64,000 nt of DNA from NCBI GenBank assembly GCA_024734555.1, contig JANPWX010019240.1, forward strand, positions 440,137 through 504,136. Reading direction: 5' to 3'. The number at the start of each line of letters is the position of its first letter. The stretch's first letter is position 1. The DNA comes from Trochalopteron elliotii. Its lineage: Eukaryota > Chordata > Aves > Passeriformes > Leiothrichidae. Positions 50,201 through 59,200 of the stretch are shown one piece after another. Made by a program: the position numbers and the translations under genes. The notes beneath the pieces were generated by a model that did not search any database, was not told the origin of the DNA, and saw only the letters and a list, made by a program, of their open reading frames with translations.

Positions 50201-53200
50201 GAAACTACTCCTGCTACTGTTTATATGCTGAAGTTTCTAAAGCTTTCAGGTACACCATCAGCAAACTTTGTCAGTGGTAAAGGCTGCTTTACTGCTTGAA
50301 TGCCAAAAAAACTTGCACTACACTACAGTGTACTATGTCAGAGGAAACTGACAAACAAGCAGAATGAAACACATTTAAGTATTTTTTTCAACAGGTAAAG
50401 ACATATGGCAGAGATCATGAACACTAACAAATAAATGGTTTTTGCTCTACTGTATCTATTGATTACAATTTAATTAAACTTCTATTGATGAACAAAAAAT
50501 AAACATACATATTATTTGTTTTACTAGGGACTTGATGCTTAAGCAGGAACAGGAAACTTTCCAATACACCAAACATGTAAATCAATTGCATTTCTACAAT
50601 AATTCACTTCCTTTGAACAGTTTATCTTCACTGATGTTTCAGAAACTATATAATGAAGTCAGTTTCCTTAAGATAAGTTCAGCTAAATTTTAACACAGCA
50701 GGGATTTGGCTTTGTCTTTATGCAGAGTGCTGTTCACTTTGTGATTGTTACTGCTTATTTCTACATATTTGCAGTTTATTAATGTGCCTCTGATGAGTGA
50801 AGATGATGAAACTGAAAATGTAATGTAAAAGCAATGATAACACCTGGATGTACCAATATCACAAACATACTGAGTGTGACAGGAGGTATCTTTATGCCCA
50901 GTCAAACATGATATACACATTATTTGTAGGCAGATACTTTCATATGGCAGACTTTTTTGTTTTCCCCTTTTGAGGCAAATCCTTGGATTTAAGAGTACTG
51001 ACATAAAAATTGTTTCTTTGACCATATCTCTAACCTCCAGATTAGTAACAGCCTCTGATGCCTTTTCTCTGGTTCTAGAATTATGAGCCAAACACAGTTA
51101 AGGGGTAAAAGGGTTATCTCTTATCTCGGTATCTAATAAGGATCCATAGGTGCAACAATTTGTCACCATGGAACAGGCCAAAATGCACACACACAGTATA
51201 TTGCATATATAACTTTACAGACTTTGTAGATTAGTATATTTGAAAAAGATTCCTGAATGAGAAGTTTAAATGAATGGCATGGCATTTCTTTATTTTAAAG
51301 TATTCTTCCCTAGATGAGGCTTGAGTCTAGTTTATAAAGTATATTCTAGAGAGGGCTTTGGTTTCTCAAGATAGTGCATGGCTTTTCAGATGCCAGCTGT
51401 GAGGTCTTTAGGATGTTTGGGTTTTTTGCCTAGCAGAATATTAGGACTATGCCAAGATATCAGGCTTAATGAATTATAAGTATGTATGCTAAGAATACTG
51501 AGAAGACATAAAAGGTATAAAAAAAGAAAAGGCAAAAAATTATCATGGCATCACCTCCATTGCAGCACAACAATTTAACAACTATTTCAGTGTTTATTGA
51601 AGTAACTGTGAAATTACAGTGTTTATTTCAGCTGCCTGAAACTAAGGAGGGGAAAACAAGCTGCTAAAACATAATAAATCACAGAGAAAGAAACCCATGC
51701 AAGATAAAACACATATTGGAAAATTGTTGATGTGCTTTCTTCAGAGCAAATCAAAGGTTGAATTTACTGAGCAACAACTCAGCAGCAACAGAACTAATCA
51801 AAGACTCAGTTCTGGTGTCTCTGTGCTTTGTAGATAAGGTTATCATACAGACTATGTCATGTCAGACCACAAAGGGAAAGAGTGATGTCTTTTACCTCTG
51901 TGAAAGGATGTACTTGCATAATGACCTCAATCCCAGTGGATGTATGCATCTGCTTCCGTGAAGGGTCCACTGCCTCCTCCCTCCAAACTGCAGAATTTTC
52001 ATGTCATTAAGGTCTTTTTCAAATTTGGTTCCTACTGGCTAACTCACTGAAGTTACTTGAGGAGATGGATGAATTGGCAACACCATTGCTTAAAACTGTT
52101 TTGCCCCACAAAACTGGACTCCAGTTTCTATGTAATTTTTACAGGCACATTTTGCAGACCATTTTCAGCTTCTTGTTTCCCCACTGTATCTGGGGAGCAC
52201 TTGCAGAACCAAAGCCTAATTTCTAAGCCAGCCATTCAACTTTCCCTCTTTGGAGACAAAAATAAAACCAAGCCTCAACTGGCTTTTCCTGTTGTTTTGC
52301 TTACTCAGACATAATTCAACTGAAGTTAGCGCTGTATCAATATAAAATTGAAAACAGGCTCCTGTAAAGGATGGCAGAATTTATCTTAATCTAACAATTA
52401 AGAACACAAAATTAAATTCACAGCTACACTACTCTGTTTTGGTATTTCACATCACGAACCCAAGTAATTTCAAAAGAACAAAACAATTCTGTGTGTTTCC
52501 ATAGAAACAGGTTAGATGAGGACGTATATTAAATAGTGCTCTAAGCAAACCAGACTGCATTGCAGAAATATCTTCAAAATATACATTTCAAAGACAAATG
52601 TAAAGGATTTTAACAGCAGGACCTTTTTCAACACTTTTTTCAAACACTAATGAATTCAATAAAACATACATATAACAAGAACCTTGATCAAATGCTAATG
52701 CACTTATTGGTAACATAAAGCAGATTGTCATCATGAATTTTGACGTAAATTTGTAAACACATCTCATTCTGCTCTGAAATGGGATTAAAAATTTGAATTG
52801 TTTTTCTTTCTTAAAAAATACACCTTGAATTGACTAAGATAAATATCAGATATGCCACTATAAATATTGTTTCCAATAGTTCAAAGTTTTTTCATTCAAG
52901 ACAGTTTCACACTCTAGAAGCTAGTTTTATATAACTAAAACTTAATTATTTGAGTTAACTCTAAAAAATGGCAGAGTGTATAGAAAATCTAACCCCTTTG
53001 GGAGATGTTATCAAAAATTCTAAACACTGGCTAATCTTTGCTCTTCTTAAAGGCAAAAGGAAATTTGCTTTAATTCAGTCCTTCAACCTCAACATTGTTC
53101 AATGGAAACTCTATGAATCTGTGGCTGGCAAGTTCTTCCCCTTAGTCTAAAGAAAAATCCTGATATTGATACAATTTTTATCTAACAGTATATGACTCAC

Positions 53201-56200
53201 TAGAACTTTGAAATAGAGTCCAAGATATTTCTGAAACATAAATAATACTCTGAGTATTTCTAAAATCTTTATAGCAGTCATAGATTTTTTCCTTCAGCTA
53301 GGTACTACACACAGTTTTGTGTGAGTTGTAATGCATACATGCACATATACACAAATATAGTGAAAAATAATACAGTATTAAACAGCTGCACTCAATCTCA
53401 ACTCAGTATTTGTATGTAAAGCAAATATTGAAGCATAAGAACATTATTCCCTAATACACACATAGATACACACAATACATATAAATTGAGAAATCAATGA
53501 AGAGTCAATAGAAAACAGTTATATATAGAATATATGCCCATACAGATAAATCACAACCTTTATTAGCTAATTAAATGAAGAACAGGAAAACATTATGAGA
53601 TTAAAATGCACTAATACATTTTACCTACAAGGCTAGAGATCAATGGTAAGCTAATTATTTTTATTATTTCTTATATTCAACCCTATTAGCATTACAGAAC
53701 ACTGCAAATTTCAATTAAAGATAAACAGATAAACTTCCTAACTCACTAAAATTCAGGATATAATTTATCAGTATTTTACATTCATGAGTCCTTTACTTGA
53801 CATAGAAATAAACAAGTACATACCCTGATCCAAAATCTCTGCCTCTTCTTTTTTTGCCTGCTGAAGCAAATAACTTGCATCACTCTCCTTGGTTTCTGAA
53901 AAATAGATTTAGGATATTAGGATATGACGTTAGTTATCCTTTGCATGTGGACGGAATTGAGTATCTCCCTAGAGTGGAAAAATGCCCTTTGGAAATGAAC
54001 ATTTGGCATTTTTATATATATACAGTAGTTGTATTGAACAACGCAGCACTAAAACAACTGGAAAAAAAATTAAGATTTGTATTAGAAGATAGAAGCAGAA
54101 ATAAACATAGAAATAAAAAGTGTACATAGAAATAAGTAAGTGCATACCCTGATCCAAAATCTCTTCCTCTTCTTTTTTGGCCTGCTGCAGCAAAGAACTT
54201 GTATCACTATCCTTGGTTTCTGAAAAATGGTTTTAGGGTATGATGTTAACCGCTGCACGTGAAGGGAATTAACTCCCTACTGAGGAAAAAATGCCCTTCT
54301 GAAATGAATACTTGGTATTTTTATTATAGTAGTCATACCACACCATGCAACAATAAAAAACTGAAACAAAAAACTACAACTTGTACTTGTTAAACAAGTC
54401 ATATTATCTCTGGATAATAGGTAATCTGCAATTTATACGCCTACAACTGTTCAATGTAAAAATTTGATTCCTACCACAGCATAGCAGTAGGATCCAGAAA
54501 ACTAGGGCAATGTTATGATTCAATTTTGTAGGAAATAGAAGCTAAGGTAAACATCAAGAAACTGTTAATATAAAGTTTGGCACAGAAAAAGAAGCCAGTC
54601 TTTAGGGTACGTAGGTCACACAGCTGTAAAAATATGCACGGAATTGGAAGACAACATAAGAAAGAAACAGACAAAACACTGTGGCAGACATTACCACCAA
54701 AACCAACATAGAATCCCATGATGCTTTATTAATTAGAAATTTGAATTTTATGCAGAACAGCATTACCTCTTTATGAAAATTTTGCATACCAACACAACAC
54801 AGAGAAATATATCAGTGAGCATAAGATGGTACATATAAAATGGATTACAATTGTTCTTCACCTTCATGATGTCCATGCATCATCTTCAGCACATCAGACT
54901 TGACTGGAATAGGAATATTTGCCTCCTGTGGAATATTTCTGAACATTTCAGGGTTTGCGTTCTGTGTGCAGGTCATATATGAGACAGCATGCTTGGCTTC
55001 CATATAGTACATAATGTAAAAGTTGCACATTTCATCATTGGCAGTACCCCTACACAGCACAGAAAAGACATGGCACTTAGAAAATAATGAGCTGAATAGC
55101 TGTTATTTAATTCATCCAACTTGTTTAACAGGATACTAAAACATTGCAATCAAATATTTAGATGTCCCACACTAAAACATGCAATACCTGCATTGCAGTA
55201 AATATCAGAAATTCATTTTGGTTTATACTGGAGAAAAGCAGTGTGCACAAAATCCCCACATATTTGAAAAATTCCTAGGAATTTGCTTTACATTTCACAG
55301 AAAATTGAAGCACCTATTTAAACTGCTTTTCCTTCTCAATTCTTCAGCATACTCCACACAGTTCCCACTGTGTTATCACTTGTGCACGTGTTCTGATTAA
55401 ATATGATAGAGCTGCATCATGCATTACATTACTATTCATTTACTTCTTTATAAATCTTGAATGAACGTAATTTGAAACTGTTGCAAATAACATACATGAT
55501 TCATTTCAGCAGCTATTTTTAATGACAAATCTTCCCCCTTTCCTCATCAACTGCATTCATTTATTGTCCAATCACACTGCCTCTACTACTGCAAAACTTA
55601 TTTTTGTTACATATTAAGATACCGTAAGTATCTCTTAAAGAGAGCAGAGCACTGTCATACTGAGAATAATCTGTTTGTAAGCTTCTGTAACAAAAACATG
55701 GATGCCAGGGGAATGATAGAACACTAGCAAAATTTGATAAATTTTATGCATGTACTTGAAACAGAGGTGGCTCTTCTCTACTGCTACATAATCCTCTCTT
55801 CAATAGAAAAAGCAGCTGGCACATGTAAGGTTTTTTTTCTGAAAAATATTACTTTGTGAAGCAGAGTATATATGGCCTCTTTACAGCTGTGGTCTGTTTC
55901 GTCCTCTGCCATATAGGTTAGTATCTTTTGTTTAGAGCTACAATCCTGACAATGTATAAGCTAGGACTTTTTAATGGAAGTTCATAAAATATAGGGGTTT
56001 ACACCAAGATTTTGAGCCTACACTCATTAAAAAATACAGAGGTGGGGTATTAGCTGTTTGCAAAATGCATCAATGCTGACTTTTCCAGCAGCATTCTGCA
56101 GCATTCATTTATTCACCATAGCAACAATAACACCACAAGCCCAAGAGGAGAAAGGGAAACATGGGAGAAGAGACTGTTTCAAAAGGGCAATTGGTTATTT

Positions 56201-59200
56201 TTCCAGGCACTAGAAGTTTGGCACCCCTTGGAGACTACAAAAATGAGACTCTGACTGGGCAAGCTCTGCCTAAGCTTTTAGAAAGCATTAACTTCACTGC
56301 TGGACCCCCAATATCCATCACTATAATTGCTTCCTCTTTAAAACTCCAGCAGAAAATGGGATGTGGAAATTACACAAACTGTGGTTCACCTGACATGCCA
56401 CGATGTCTAAGCATTCGTGGTGGTTTAATTCCAGGTGGGAGTTAAGTACTGTCACTCACTGCCCCCACTCCTGCCCCCATCAGAGTGGGACAAAGCAAAA
56501 CTTGTGGTAAAGCATAATACTACTAAATATTAATAAATAAATAATACTAATACTAAAAATAATAACAATATTGCTAATAAACAATATGGCATGATTCATA
56601 CAATACACATTCATATATTATAGTGCAAATAAATAATAAAAAATAGTAAAATAATAATTATAATAATAACAACAACAATTACTTTAATGGAAAGGACAGA
56701 GCAACAGTTTCCCCACTGAAAGAATCCTAGTGCATTGAAACAAAATACCATTATTTTCCTAAGACTGTTTCTTAAACTGTAAGGATAATTCAATATACAG
56801 GAACTACTTTGGGGAAAGTTACAGAAACATGACAGAAACTTTGAACTTGTGAAGAAAGGTCAGCTGTTAAATTTATGTTTTACGCTTTTAGTGTCATATT
56901 TGTAAAAATTTCTTCTCAACTAATTTTTTTCTAACTGTTACACATCACTATCTTAACTGCCCACTGGAAGGTGATAAATCCATGTTGATTCCATTTAACC
57001 CTCCACTGTGATGCAATCTAAGGCTGCTCAGTGCATAAAAATCTCTTTCCTTGTAATGCTGCAGCACACACTCCCAGAATGGAGAGATTTCCACAGGTTA
57101 TCTTTGTTTCTCTACATATGCATTCAGTTACAGTTCAAAGAACCACAGCCAGATAAGAGAGTATTAATATTATATATACTTTTACAGCTGTAGTTGTGCA
57201 CTCTGGGCTGTGTCTGTCACCTGCAGCTGAGCAGCATCAGTGACAAACAGTTCAGACTTTCCTATTTTTTATTGGTAGTAATTTCTGGTTTGATTGCTTT
57301 TCATAAAAGCCTCTACATTTTTATACTGAGAAAAGGTTATTGGAATATTAGTTCAGATTTTTTAAGGCTAGATTTTGCAATAGGTCAAAATATCAGAATT
57401 TTATAAGCCTCTATAAATTTTGTTTCTGAAATAGTGTAGAGAATTGTGAAGCTTTATTATTTCACTATAAACAGTTAATAATGCCACCTGATTAAAAAAT
57501 TCATTTTTCAGAATTGATATTCTGAATCCTCTCTAAGAACAGATCAGCCCAACATCTGAGTAAGTTGTTTGGCAGCATTGCTTCACGTCAGAAGTTTTCT
57601 GAACACTTCAGCAAAGTGAATATTCACGTAAGTAACATCAAGGAACATTGTGTGAAGTTAGATCTTAAGTAGACCAGACAGCACAACAAAACATTCCGGC
57701 AGAAATTGTTTCCTGGAATTACCTTGGAAGCAGACATGAAACAAAAAACATTTCTACATATAACCAACACCCTGGAAAAAACACATTCTGAAATGGAGCA
57801 AATAGATAAAATTTTACCCTATATGTGTCTCTGTAGTTCTGCCTTCCCCACTGAACACACATCTGGCTGCTAGTATATCATCATAGCTAATGTCTACCGG
57901 ATATTTCACGGGGTAGAATGCCTGAAAGAGAGGATGATTCACCACAATCAGTGAAAGAGCTTCATATCCTCTGTGTCAATAGACACTGATGAGAAGGACA
58001 GTGCTACATATCTGAAAGGACTTTTGCATCATAATCTAATTGTGATAGTACTTGGCAATATTCACTTCCAGGGGCACAACAGCACATAACCAGTGGAAAC
58101 TCCACAATGCAAATCTGTGGACATGTGATTTACAATTCAGCTTCTCAGTTTGAAACAAAGGTAATTAAAATTTACATTCAGAACTAAAAAGAACCCAACC
58201 AACCTGTGGTAGTTGTGGACTCTGTCTACCAATCAATGTCCATTGACCATTTCTCACTCTGTAACCACTCACTACTTTACCTATAAGATATCAATACACA
58301 TAAGAAGTGAGATATACTTTAAGTATGTTGCAGGGTCAACATTTTTCTGTTAAGTATTTGATGTTCCTGTGTTACTCTTACCTAGTCTATGCGTGTGAAC
58401 TCTGTAGGCAAAAAGGTGCATTGGGGACCTTCTGTAATGGCAGGCAATGTCTGCATCAACCACTGTGAAAATATGACAGCAATAAACAATGACAAACAGA
58501 TCATTTATCAAACAGAGAATAGTTGAATTGCAGTACTTCATTCAGCATGGTTTACAAAAAGCATACCTACACTGGACAACAGATGATTTCAAAAGATAAT
58601 AGATAGTATCTTATACTTCTGCAGTGTCCATCTCAAGACATCTGCAAAGGAAAACTAATAAAACATAGTGCAGGTTACTTGAAAATTACTTAATCTGCTG
58701 ACATACATAGAAAATCTTTCTGGCTGAAAGCCAGAAGAGCTTCTTCCAGTGTACACTACTGCTATTTAACAAAATGAAATAATAATTTTACTTAGAGACA
58801 ATATTGAGGGTTGTTTAAAATAAACATAGCTGTGGTAAGTTATCTACTCAGGGGAAAATTAAAATAAACTGATGTAATTCCAAACTGATAAAATTTACAC
58901 TGAAGTCTTGATTATAAAGGCCCTAATTTAGCGTTAGACAAAAGACTAACAGAAAAATGCTGTACAATGTTTACAGGGTAGTACTTGAGTTAGATGCAGT
59001 AACAGTACCTAAGGAAGAGCCTACACATAAATCCTGATGCCTTTCTGAGAGATATCATCACAGTTCCTGTTTTAACAAATTTCATGCTCCACTTAAGAGC
59101 TGTAAATTTGACTGAACATGAGAAGGCAGTTATCAACAACTACAGAACTGTTTGTTTGCCCTTTTCCCTCACTCTTCCAGTAGAAAAATTCCATTCCTAC

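Larger units (their letters stand above)
41620..53823 (-). other. PAM: Large PAM intron before the linker exon
   Basis: 12.2 kb, the longest intron in view. It contains the (AAT)n microsatellite and a short CR1 tail listed separately. The rest is AT-rich with no recognised gene. Confidence 0.5.
53797..54444. repeat. Tandem duplication, two units of about 324 bases, containing a PAM exon
   Basis: The exon copies are offset by exactly 324 bases. Flanking intron aligns as well: catagaaataa before each donor side, and CTGAAAAAT, GGAATT, CTCCCTA, AAAATGCCCTT and GAAATGAA in the same order on the other side. Intron flanks have diverged more than the exons, with indels, so it is not a fresh assembly duplicate. 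Outer limits are approximate. Confidence 0.85.

Noticed and set aside
50690..51091. 133-codon minus-strand frame in the large PAM intron
   Set aside because: No fit to PAM phase or sequence and no domain; chance is likely.
41620..54861. A third copy of the duplicated 72-base PAM exon
   Set aside because: I scanned the introns on both sides by eye for the exon's characteristic start and end and found none.
56161..56445. 94-codon + strand frame in a PAM intron
   Set aside because: No domain recognised and no supporting splice sites.
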